The notes below the pieces were generated by a model. It saw only the letters and a list, made by a program, of their open reading frames with translations. It ran no database searches and was not told where the DNA came from. Shown here one piece after another: positions 1-6,393 of a DNA stretch of 19,321 bases. The DNA is taken from contig JBNKCL010000006.1 of the NCBI GenBank assembly GCA_050287725.1, positions 1 to 19,321 on the forward strand, in the 5' to 3' direction. The position numbers and the translations under genes are program-made. The stretch is from CBFDBF01 sp050287725. GTDB taxonomy: Bacteria > Pseudomonadota > Gammaproteobacteria > Chromatiales > Chromatiaceae. Within the stretch, counting starts at the first letter, position 1, and each line of letters begins with the position of its first letter.

Positions 1-2
1 GG

Positions 3-245
3 ACCACCGCCGTGGTTTCGACCCCGCGCACACCCGATGTGCCGGCGGTCCGGTTTCTCACCATCATCAAACCGTCCCTGAGCGGAAAAGACGAACAAGA
101 TCCTGAGGTGATCGCCGCCGAGAAGGAGCTGGCGTCGGTGCAGTCCAAGGTCTACAAGTTGATCCTGAGTCGCCCTGACATCGACAAGGTTCGCTGGAGT
201 ATCGACAAAGAGTGGTACGCAAACAGGGGCGTTTGGTTGGAGTAA
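3..245 (+). CDS. C-terminal fragment of an unrecognised protein, 5' end outside window
   Basis: The frame is open from the first complete codon at the left edge to a TAA at 243-245, so this is most likely the tail of a gene that begins upstream. A GTG at 12 could in principle start a 77-residue protein, but nothing marks it as the true start. About 80 residues are visible: a proline-rich beginning, then a charged segment likely to be helical, then an aromatic end (WYANRGVWLE). I see no signal peptide, membrane segment or family motif in this part and do not recognise it. It lies in the same frame and on the same strand as the methyltransferase-like gene that follows 87 bases later, so the two could be co-transcribed. 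Confidence 0.5.
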   Translation, partial: TTAVVSTPRTPDVPAVRFLTIIKPSLSGKDEQDPEVIAAEKELASVQSKVYKLILSRPDIDKVRWSIDKEWYANRGVWLE

Positions 246-274
246 CGCCTGCTCCAATATGGCCGGGCATCGGA

Positions 275-280
275 TACAAT
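275..280 (+). promoter_or_regulatory. Possible -10 box ahead of the methyltransferase-like gene
   Basis: TACAAT at 275-280 matches five of six bases of the sigma-70 -10 consensus and lies 52 bases before the chosen start at 333. No good -35 box sits at the right distance, so this is only a candidate. An ATG at 287 follows directly and opens a seven-codon frame (MSSQKQI, then TGA at 308-310). Confidence 0.2.
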
Positions 281-332
281 CGCCCCATGTCCTCGCAGAA
301 ACAGATCTGAGCAACCGCTTCCCGAAACCGCC

Positions 333-1082
333 TTGGCAATCCTCTGGTACAAACAGGTCGGAGCCACCCGCTATGAGGTGCGTACCGCCGGCAACTCGTT
401 ACGGCTTTATACCAACGGGGTCTTTCACAGTCAGTACAATCCCGGACGCCCGATCAGCGGCAGCATTTGGGATCTGTTGATGCTGCCCGCTTTCTTCGCG
501 CCTCAAACGATACGCCGGGTGTTGCTGCTGGGCGTAGGCGGCGGCGCCGTGATCCGGCAGCTGAACGATTTTCTCAAACCGGACACCATCGTCGGGGTGG
601 AGCTCGATCCGGTCCATCTCGAGATCGCGAAACGGCTCTTCCAGGTGACGGCGCCCAATGTGCGTCTGCACCGGGCGGACGCGTTGCGTTGGACGAAGGA
701 GTACCGGGGGGAACCGTTCGATATGATCATCGACGACCTGTTCACCGATATCGATGGAGAACCGCAGCGCGTGGTGACGGCCGATCAACACTGGTTCGAT
801 CAGCTCGGTCGCTTGCTCACGCCGCACGGGCTGCTGGTGAACAACTTCGGAACCGGAAAAGAGTTGCGGGATTGCGGCTGGTTCCGGGATCGCCTTCTGC
901 AAAGCCGCTATCCCGCCGCCTTTCGATTGAGCGCGCCGCTCTATCAGAATGTAATCGGGGTCTTTCTGCGCCGGCCCGCCGCTTCGGCACAGCTGCGTCG
1001 GAATCTGATCGCATTTCCGGTTTTGGATACCGCCCGTCGCAACGGACGGTTGCGCTACCAGATCCGCCGGCTATCGGCCTGA
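333..1082 (+). CDS. Spermidine synthase-like protein (class I SAM-methyltransferase fold)
   Basis: The 249-residue product has the Rossmann fold shared by aminopropyltransferases and SAM-dependent methyltransferases. Visible features are a glycine-rich motif I (RVLLLGVGGGAV, about residues 62-73), an acidic residue ending strand 2 (VGVELD, E90), an aspartate in the adenine-binding region (HRADAL, D115) and FDMIIDDLF (about 129-137). True spermidine synthases carry a D-x-x-D-P-x-G-P type segment after that strand. It is not seen here, so aminopropyl transfer to putrescine is doubtful, and the substrate is unknown. The start is uncertain. TTG at 333 (MAILWYKQVG) fits where such proteins usually begin, but it has no clear ribosome-binding site, and the frame is open back to 246 with no ATG or GTG. 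The gene converges on the chemoreceptor gene, with 15 bases between the stop codons. Confidence 0.75.
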   Translation: MAILWYKQVGATRYEVRTAGNSLRLYTNGVFHSQYNPGRPISGSIWDLLMLPAFFAPQTIRRVLLLGVGGGAVIRQLNDFLKPDTIVGVELDPVHLEIAKRLFQVTAPNVRLHRADALRWTKEYRGEPFDMIIDDLFTDIDGEPQRVVTADQHWFDQLGRLLTPHGLLVNNFGTGKELRDCGWFRDRLLQSRYPAAFRLSAPLYQNVIGVFLRRPAASAQLRRNLIAFPVLDTARRNGRLRYQIRRLSA

Positions 1083-1105
1083 CGCGGCGTACGCCTTTTA
1101 CGTCA
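1080..1105. other. Inverted repeat across convergent stop codons
   Basis: TGACG at 1080-1084 is mirrored by CGTCA at 1101-1105, enclosing a smaller palindrome, GGCG-TA-CGCC (1086-1095), followed by TTTTA. It spans the stop codons of both convergent genes. The stem is short and its inner loop is only two bases, so it is a weak candidate for a bidirectional terminator. Confidence 0.2.
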
Positions 1106-2705
1106 CGTTCTGTTCCAATTCATCCAACAGCCCGACGATTCGTCCGGACAGCGACTCGATGTTTTCGAACAGCGCCTGCGCCTCATCCCGACGCCCCTCT
1201 TGTTTGTGTTCGATAATCTGCCGGATGGTGGCGTGCAGCTGGGCATGCGGCTCCTCGATGGCGCGAAACAGCGGCAGCTCGCCGTATTTATTTATGCCGT
1301 CCGCGTAGTACCATTTTCCGAGCACGCAATCCTTGTGCGATACCGCCTGGTTCTTGGTCAATACCGAGCGACCGGCAAGATAGTCGGCGATGCGTTTTTT
1401 CCAGGCCAGATGCGCCTCGCGCGCGGCGCCGAAATCAAACCCCTTGACGGCTTTACTCTGAAAACCGCTCATGGCGGTACGCTGTTGCTCCGCCAGGTTC
1501 ACCAGCTCCCGGCCGAATTCGGCGGTCTGGCGAGCGGCCTCGGCGGTTTTTTCAGAGGAGGTGTTCACCGTGATCAGATTCTGGCTCATGCTCTCCGCCA
1601 CGGTACTCTGCTCCCCGGTGGCGACCGCGATCTGAGAGGTCATATCCCGGATCTCGGCGATCGCCTTGGTAATGGAGCCGATGGCGTCGCGCGCCTTCTG
1701 GGCCGACTCTACGCTGGCCTGCATCCGCTGGTGACTCGCCTGCATGGTTTGGCCCACCTCTTGGGCGCCCCCCTGCAACTGCTCAATGATCCCCTGAATC
1801 TCGCGGGTCGACTCCTGGGTGCGTTGCGCCAGGGAACGCACCTCGTCCGCCACTACCGCAAAGCCGCGACCGTGGTCGCCGGCCCGCGCCGCCTCGATGG
1901 CGGCATTCAGCGCCAGCAGATTGGTCTGATCGGCGATGCCGCCGATTACATCCAACACCACGCCGATATTGCTGCTCCCGCGCTCCAACCGTTCCATTAC
2001 CGCCATCGATCCCTCAATGGTCTGGGCCAGACTGCGGCTGGAATCGAGATTCTCCTGCATTAACCGCTGCCCCGCTTCGGCATCATCATCCGCCTGCTGC
2101 GCCGCTGTCGCGACACGTTGGGCGCTGCCGGCCACCTCCTGAACCGACATCGCCATCTCGTGCATGGCGGTGGCGATCTGGTCGATCTCGTTCTGCTGGA
2201 TCTGGATATGCTCCGAGCTCTCGTCGATCACGCCCGCCAACTGGCGGGTTTCCGCCTCCATCCGGGCGGCGATTTGAACCACCGCATCCACCACCGCCTG
2301 CAACTTATCGGCGAACTCGTTGTAATGCTGGGCGATTCGCCCCGCCTCGTCACGCCCGGTAACCGTCATTCGGGTCCCAAGATCTCCGTCCCCCATGGCG
2401 ACCTTGTGCATCATCTCCATAACGCTATACACCGGCTTGCCTACCGACCGATTGACCATCGTGATAATGGCGCCGGTAAATACCCCTGCAATCGCGAACA
2501 CCAGCAACAAACTGAGCCCGGCCGATGTGATCAACTTCCGAACAGCCGCCTGGTCTTCCTGCTGGAGTGACGACAGCTCCAGGAGCCGGGTTTCGAGGTT
2601 GGCGCCGATGTCCAGGGTTGCAAGCACCACTAACGCCGCCACCAGTACGGCGCTGGCCATTTGCAGATAATATTTTTGTCGTATGGTCAGATTCAGCATC
2701 ATCAA
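1098..2705 (-). CDS. Methyl-accepting chemotaxis protein with C-terminal CZB zinc-binding domain
   Basis: This 535-residue inner-membrane chemoreceptor should signal to CheA through CheW. In order it has: TM1 (about 13-32), a very short periplasmic stretch (about 33-58), TM2 (about 60-84), a HAMP linker (about 85-137), and a long coiled-coil signalling domain. The hairpin tip is the family hallmark (ADQTNLLALNAAIEAARAG, from about residue 258, then GRGFAVVADEVR). The last 100 residues form a CZB (chemoreceptor zinc-binding) domain with the expected ligands: H432 in HLAW, C460 in CVLGKWYY, and H487 and H491 in HAQLH. There is no C-terminal NWETF-type CheR/CheB tether. The start could be TTG 2705, ATG 2702 or ATG 2699. 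A purine-rich GGCGGG lies about 8 bases before the TTG. A 43-residue membrane-protein gene ends 16 bases upstream, so the two are probably co-transcribed. Confidence 0.93.
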   Translation of the reverse strand: MMMLNLTIRQKYYLQMASAVLVAALVVLATLDIGANLETRLLELSSLQQEDQAAVRKLITSAGLSLLLVFAIAGVFTGAIITMVNRSVGKPVYSVMEMMHKVAMGDGDLGTRMTVTGRDEAGRIAQHYNEFADKLQAVVDAVVQIAARMEAETRQLAGVIDESSEHIQIQQNEIDQIATAMHEMAMSVQEVAGSAQRVATAAQQADDDAEAGQRLMQENLDSSRSLAQTIEGSMAVMERLERGSSNIGVVLDVIGGIADQTNLLALNAAIEAARAGDHGRGFAVVADEVRSLAQRTQESTREIQGIIEQLQGGAQEVGQTMQASHQRMQASVESAQKARDAIGSITKAIAEIRDMTSQIAVATGEQSTVAESMSQNLITVNTSSEKTAEAARQTAEFGRELVNLAEQQRTAMSGFQSKAVKGFDFGAAREAHLAWKKRIADYLAGRSVLTKNQAVSHKDCVLGKWYYADGINKYGELPLFRAIEEPHAQLHATIRQIIEHKQEGRRDEAQALFENIESLSGRIVGLLDELEQNVT

Positions 2706-2721
2706 GATCGTTTCCCGCCGG

Positions 2722-2853
2722 TCACTCCTTCAGGGGATAGTTACATCTACCGATGCTTACGATTTCAAACACACATGCACCGGTCGCAAGCAGAAACGCG
2801 AAAAAAATCCCGAGCAACGAAGGACTTATGAACAAATGGTGAAGAATATCCAT
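2722..2853 (-). CDS. Small single-pass membrane protein, 43 residues
   Basis: An ATG at 2853-2851 follows a strong ribosome-binding site (GGAAGGGG, then six bases) and opens a 43-residue frame ending in TGA. The protein starts MDILHHLF and has one hydrophobic segment of about 22 residues (roughly 11-32: PSLLGIFFAFLLATGACVF), with a short charged tail (NYPLKE). There are two cysteines, one inside the membrane segment. I do not recognise a family. The gene lies just upstream of the CZB chemoreceptor on the same strand, and its stop codon overlaps a GGAG element (GAAGGAGTGA). The good ribosome-binding site and membrane-like composition suggest a real gene. It could be a partner of the chemoreceptor or an unrelated small protein. 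A longer frame is open upstream to 2934, but it has no comparable start signal. Confidence 0.55.
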   Translation of the reverse strand: MDILHHLFISPSLLGIFFAFLLATGACVFEIVSIGRCNYPLKE

Positions 2854-2890
2854 GGCGAACCCCTTCCATATAATGTTGCAACAAGCACCT

Positions 2891-2913
2891 TGGCGGCCAT
2901 ACCCCGACCGCCA
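2891..2913 (-). other. Hairpin in the leader upstream of the small membrane-protein gene
   Basis: Read on the minus strand, TGGCGG and CCGCCA form a perfect six-base-pair GC-rich stem closing an 11-base loop. It lies about 38 bases before the ATG of the small gene, inside the long 5' leader. There is no U-tract, so it is not an intrinsic terminator. It could influence translation or RNA stability. Confidence 0.35.
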
Positions 2914-3068
2914 TGCACATACCGACACAATCAAAGCACGTTGAGAAACCGGGAATCTAAATCATAGGACGTCGCATCCGCTTCCTGCTTATTATCGCGT
3001 GGGCTCCGTTCTTCCGATTTTTATTATGAACCTCCCTATCTCCTCCCAACCATTGATCGCACGAAATG

Positions 3069-3095
3069 ATTATAGGTCAAATTTATAAGATGCAA
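3069..3095 (-). promoter_or_regulatory. Sigma-70-type promoter for the small membrane protein and chemoreceptor
   Basis: On the minus strand a perfect -10 box TATAAT (3074-3069) lies 15 bases downstream of TTGCAT (3095-3090), a four-of-six -35 match. The spacer is two bases shorter than ideal. Transcription would start near 3062, giving about 210 bases of leader before the small gene's ATG. It is the most convincing signal in the 300-base gap between hisC and the small gene. The rest of that gap (2854-3153) shows a GC hairpin at 2891-2913 and no other gene I can support. Confidence 0.5.
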
Positions 3096-3153
3096 GGGGG
3101 GGCTGTTTGGCTCGCCGCGGATTCTCCGGCCGCAGTTCGTCTCAAACGGGGTA

Positions 3154-4209
3154 TTACAAAATCGCCGCCAACGCCTCCAGCAAGCGGGCATTCTGCTCCG
3201 GCGCGCCGACCGTGATACGCAGATACTGATCGATACGCGGCAGCTTGAAGTGGCGCACGATCACTCCCTGCTCACGCAGGTCGGCAGCCAGTTCGGCCGC
3301 ATCCTTCCGGGGATGACGAACGAAAAGGAAATTGGCGAAGGAGGGCGGCATCTCAAAACCCAGCGCCCGCAGATCCTCCGCCAGCTGCGCACGGGCATCG
3401 ACCACCCGGCGACAGATTTCGCGGAAGTAGGCCTCGTCTTCAAAGGCGGCGGCCGCCGCCGCGATCGCCAGACGGTCCATCGGGTAGGAGTTGAAGCTGT
3501 CCTTGACCCGCTCCAGCCCCTCGATCAACTGCTCGTCGCCCAGCGCCAGTCCGATGCGCAGCCCGGCCAGGGCGCGCGACTTGGAGAAGGTCTGGATCAC
3601 CAGCAGATTGGGATAGCGGGCGATCAGGGAAACCGCGCTTTCGCCGCCGAAATCGATATAGGCCTCGTCCACCACCACCACCGATTCGGCATTGGCCCGG
3701 AGCAGGCGTTCGATCTCGTCCAGCGGCAGAAGACGTCCGGTGGGCGCATTGGGATTGGGAAAGATGATGCCGCCGTTGGGCCGAACATAATCCTCCAGTC
3801 GCAGGGTAAAGTCTTCGGCCAGCGGAATCGTCTCGTAATCGATCCCGTACAGCCGGCAGTAGACCGGGTAGAAACTGTAGGTGATATCCGGGAACAGCAG
3901 CGGCCGGTCATGTCGAAACAGGGCAAAGAAGGTGTGCGCCAGCACTTCGTCCGAACCGTTTCCGGCGAACACCTGTTGTGGTTTCAGGCCGTAATAGTCG
4001 GCCGCGGCCTGCCGCAGAAGAGAGGCGCCGGGATCGGGGTAGAGGCGCAGAGTGTCATCCGCCGCGCGCCGGATCGCTTCGATCACCTGCGGCGACGGCC
4101 CGTACGGGTTCTCGTTGGTGTTGAGCTTGACCAGGTTTTCCCGCTTCGGCTGCTCGCCGGGCACATAAGGCGAGAGCTGATGCACCAGCGGGCTCCAAAA
4201 ACGACTCAT
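3154..4209 (-). CDS. hisC: Histidinol-phosphate aminotransferase
   Basis: HisC is a cytoplasmic PLP enzyme that converts imidazole-acetol phosphate and glutamate to L-histidinol phosphate and 2-oxoglutarate. The 351-residue length is normal. Fold-type I aminotransferase landmarks are all present: NENPYGPSP (about 32-40), PNPNAPTG (151-158), VVDEAYIDF with PLP-contacting D181 and Y184, and TFSK with the Schiff-base lysine K210 followed by AGLRIG (R218). The start ATG overlaps the hisD stop (ATGA, four bases), with AAGGAT upstream in the hisD tail, which indicates translational coupling. It is the last gene of the long mla-murA-his block. No intrinsic terminator with a U-tract is visible after its stop. 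Confidence 0.97.
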   Translation of the reverse strand: MSRFWSPLVHQLSPYVPGEQPKRENLVKLNTNENPYGPSPQVIEAIRRAADDTLRLYPDPGASLLRQAAADYYGLKPQQVFAGNGSDEVLAHTFFALFRHDRPLLFPDITYSFYPVYCRLYGIDYETIPLAEDFTLRLEDYVRPNGGIIFPNPNAPTGRLLPLDEIERLLRANAESVVVVDEAYIDFGGESAVSLIARYPNLLVIQTFSKSRALAGLRIGLALGDEQLIEGLERVKDSFNSYPMDRLAIAAAAAAFEDEAYFREICRRVVDARAQLAEDLRALGFEMPPSFANFLFVRHPRKDAAELAADLREQGVIVRHFKLPRIDQYLRITVGAPEQNARLLEALAAIL

Positions 4210-5525
4210 GACTGATCCTTATCGGCGTCTTGCAAGCGATACTCGGCCGCCCGGGCGTGGGCCGTAAGCCCCTCTTCCCGCGCCAGCAGCGCAGCGGTCC
4301 GGCCCAGCCGGTCCGCTCCCTGTTCCGAGGCCATAATCAGGCTGGTGCGCTTCTGAAAATCATACACCCCCAGGGGCGAAGAGAAGCGGGCGGTACGGGA
4401 GGTGGGCAGCACATGGTTCGGCCCCGCACAGTAATCCCCCAGCGGCTCCGAGGTATGGCGTCCCAGGAAGATGGCGCCGGCATGGCGGATCTGCTTGACC
4501 GCCTCCAGCGGCTCCGCCACCGAGAGCTCCAGATGCTCGGGCGCGATCCGGTTGGCCAGAGCGTACGCCTCCTCCAGGTCGCGGCACTCGATCAAAGCGC
4601 CCCGCCGCTGCAATGCGGCTGCGATGATGGCCTGCCGCTCCATGGTGGGCAACAACCGGTCGATGCTCTCCCGGACCCGCCCGATAAAACCGCGGTCCGG
4701 ACAGACCAGGATCGATTGCGCGTCCTCGTCATGCTCCGCCTGAGAGAAGAGGTCCATCGCCACCCAATCGGGATCGGTCTGGCCGTCACACACCACCAGG
4801 ATCTCGGAGGGTCCGGCCACCATATCGATCCCCACCTGACCGAAAACCGCCCGCTTGGCGGTGGCCACGTAGATGTTGCCCGGCCCCACGATCTTGTCCA
4901 CCCCCGGCACCGTCTCGGTACCGTAGGCCAGCGCCGCCACCGCCTGCGCCCCGCCCACCGCGAACACCCGGTCCACCTGACTTACATGGGCGGCCGCCAG
5001 CACCAGTTCGTTCACCTCACCATCGGGGGTGGGCACCACCATGATCAGCTCCCCCACCCCCGCAACCCGGGCGGGCAGGGCGTTCATCAGGACGGAGGAG
5101 GGATAAGCCGCCTTGCCGCCGGGGACGTAGAGCCCGGCACGCTCCAACGGCGTCACCTGCTGTCCGAGGAGGGTGCCGTCCTTCTCCGCAAAGGTCCAGG
5201 ACTCCATCTTCTGGCGTTCGGCATAGGCGCGGATACGCGCCGCAGCCTGCTCCAACGCCTCCCGCTGCGACTGCGGGATCGCCTGCCAGGCCTGCTCCAG
5301 TCGTGCTTGCGGCAACTCCAGGTCGGCGGCCTGTTGCGGTTCCCAGCGATCGAAGCGCCGGGTGTACTCCAACAGCGCCGCGTCCCCCCGTTCACGGATC
5401 GCGGCGATGATCTGCGCCACGGTAGTCGCCACCGACTCGTCCGACACCGCCTCCCAGGCCAGCAGTGCCCGCAGTTGGCGATCGAAATCGGGATCGGTCG
5501 TGGTTAGTGTGCGTATCGCAACCAT
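4206..5525 (-). CDS. hisD: Histidinol dehydrogenase
   Basis: HisD is a zinc- and NAD-dependent cytoplasmic enzyme that oxidises L-histidinol to L-histidine in two steps, the end of the pathway. The 439 residues match the usual length. The family signature is clear (IDMVAGPSEILVV, from about 233). Predicted zinc ligands are Q262 and H265 (SQAEHDEDA), D364 (GDYCAGPNHVLPT) and H423 (GLTAHARAAEY). The catalytic pair E330-H331 lies in APEHLEL. The ATG at 5525 begins MVAIRTL and has only a weak AGAG ahead of it. It overlaps hisC by four bases. The 82-base gap to hisG is filled by a palindromic repeat cluster, unlike the tight spacing elsewhere in the block. Confidence 0.97.
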   Translation of the reverse strand: MVAIRTLTTTDPDFDRQLRALLAWEAVSDESVATTVAQIIAAIRERGDAALLEYTRRFDRWEPQQAADLELPQARLEQAWQAIPQSQREALEQAAARIRAYAERQKMESWTFAEKDGTLLGQQVTPLERAGLYVPGGKAAYPSSVLMNALPARVAGVGELIMVVPTPDGEVNELVLAAAHVSQVDRVFAVGGAQAVAALAYGTETVPGVDKIVGPGNIYVATAKRAVFGQVGIDMVAGPSEILVVCDGQTDPDWVAMDLFSQAEHDEDAQSILVCPDRGFIGRVRESIDRLLPTMERQAIIAAALQRRGALIECRDLEEAYALANRIAPEHLELSVAEPLEAVKQIRHAGAIFLGRHTSEPLGDYCAGPNHVLPTSRTARFSSPLGVYDFQKRTSLIMASEQGADRLGRTAALLAREEGLTAHARAAEYRLQDADKDQS

Positions 5526-5541
5526 GATTAACTCTAAACAG

Positions 5542-5613
5542 CTGTGGACAGCATACGGTAAACAGTAGACGGGATATTCGCCCTGTTTACCCTTCCCTGT
5601 CCACCGTCTACTG
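5542..5613. repeat. Palindromic cluster of degenerate 8-9 base repeats between hisG and hisD
   Basis: On the plus strand GTGGACAG (5544-5551) and GGTAAACAG (5557-5565) are mirrored by CTGTTTACC (5583-5591) and CTGTCCAC (5597-5604), with five-base interruptions on both sides. A third pair, CAGTAGACGG (5563-5572) and CCGTCTACTG (5604-5613), would compete with the first fold. The units resemble each other, suggesting decayed tandem copies arranged head to head. Similar units continue to about 5626, so the last codons of hisG (VDSSQ) and its TAG lie in the repeat. There is no U-tract to suggest an intrinsic terminator. Confidence 0.7.
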
Positions 5614-6252
5614 ACTACTATCTACCGCTTCTTTCAGCGCATCCAGAAGTGCGGTGACGGTACCGTGCTTCATCTTCCACGCCGCCTTGTTGACCACCAG
5701 CCGGGAGCTGATATCGGCGATCGGCTCCAGCGGCACCAGGCCGTTGGCCTTGAGGGTGTTGCCGCTCTCCACCAGATCCACGATCAGGTCCGACAACCCC
5801 ACCAGCGGCGCCAACTCCATGGAGCCATAGAGCTTGATCACCTCCACCTGCTGCCCCTTGGCGGCGAAGTGGCGACGCGCGCAGTTCGCGTACTTGGTGG
5901 CGATGCGCAGCCGGCTGCCTTCCAGCTTCGCCTCCGGCCGGCCCGCCACCATCATGCGGCAACGGGCGATGCCCAGATCGAGCGGCTCATACAGCCCTTC
6001 GCCACCGTGTTCCAGCAACACATCCTTACCCGCCACCCCCAGATCGGCGGCCCCCCACTGAACATAAGTGGGAACGTCGGTGGCCCGGATGATGACCAGC
6101 TTCACCTGCGGATGGTTGGTATCGAGGATCAACTTGCGGCTGCTCTCAGGATCGTCCAGCGGCTCGATGCCGGCATGCGCCAGCAGCGGCAACGTCTGCT
6201 GAAAAATGCGTCCCTTGGAGAGCGCGATAGTGATTGGGGTATCAAATTTCAT
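5608..6252 (-). CDS. hisG: ATP phosphoribosyltransferase, short form
   Basis: HisG catalyses the first committed step of histidine synthesis, joining ATP and PRPP to give phosphoribosyl-ATP. At 214 residues this is the short form (HisG-S), which lacks the C-terminal ACT-like regulatory domain of long HisG. In known cases it needs the HisZ regulatory subunit, which is not in this window. Landmarks are the N-terminal ITIALSKGRIF (about 7-17), ADLGVAGKDVL (69-79) and the PRPP loop DLIVDLVESGNTLKANGL (155-172). The ATG at 6252 has no strong ribosome-binding site. The last residues (VDSSQ) are encoded by the repeat element that fills the gap to hisD. murA lies 141 bases upstream on the same strand. 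Confidence 0.96.
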   Translation of the reverse strand: MKFDTPITIALSKGRIFQQTLPLLAHAGIEPLDDPESSRKLILDTNHPQVKLVIIRATDVPTYVQWGAADLGVAGKDVLLEHGGEGLYEPLDLGIARCRMMVAGRPEAKLEGSRLRIATKYANCARRHFAAKGQQVEVIKLYGSMELAPLVGLSDLIVDLVESGNTLKANGLVPLEPIADISSRLVVNKAAWKMKHGTVTALLDALKEAVDSSQ

Positions 6253-6393
6253 TTGAAATCATTCTTGTTTGCCGCAGAGATATAACGGCGGGTTCAGCAC
6301 CCAAGATGCATATTGAGCAACAAACGCCGATGCAATTTTGCGTCGCACCCGCGGCTCTCCGCATCCCGCAACAAAACCCTTTGCGGTTAACAA

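Noticed and set aside
467..1216. A 249-codon plus-strand frame overlapping the methyltransferase-like gene
   Set aside because: It is very Arg/Ala-rich, crosses two real genes and has no recognisable domain. The frame starting at 333 carries the conserved motifs.
2683..2967. A 94-codon plus-strand frame opposite the small membrane-protein gene
   Set aside because: It has a GTG/TTG-type start, no ribosome-binding site and no hydrophobic or domain pattern. The minus-strand frame has a strong ribosome-binding site and a membrane helix.
2854..3062. Leader as a c-di-GMP (GEMM) riboswitch controlling the chemoreceptor operon
   Set aside because: The conserved core sequences and the paired stem layout of that class are not present by eye.
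3105..3153. Possible intrinsic terminator after hisC
   Set aside because: Small CGGA/TCCG and CCGCGG pairings exist, but no stable stem is followed by a U-tract on the minus strand.
4230..5507. A 425-codon open frame on the plus strand opposite hisD
   Set aside because: It mirrors hisD almost end to end, has skewed His/Arg/Gly composition and no family motif. It is a shadow of codon usage.
6253..6393. Promoter-like TTGCAT with TATGCA 17 bases on, in the murA-hisG gap (minus strand)
   Set aside because: The -10 box matches the consensus at only three positions, too weak to list as a promoter.
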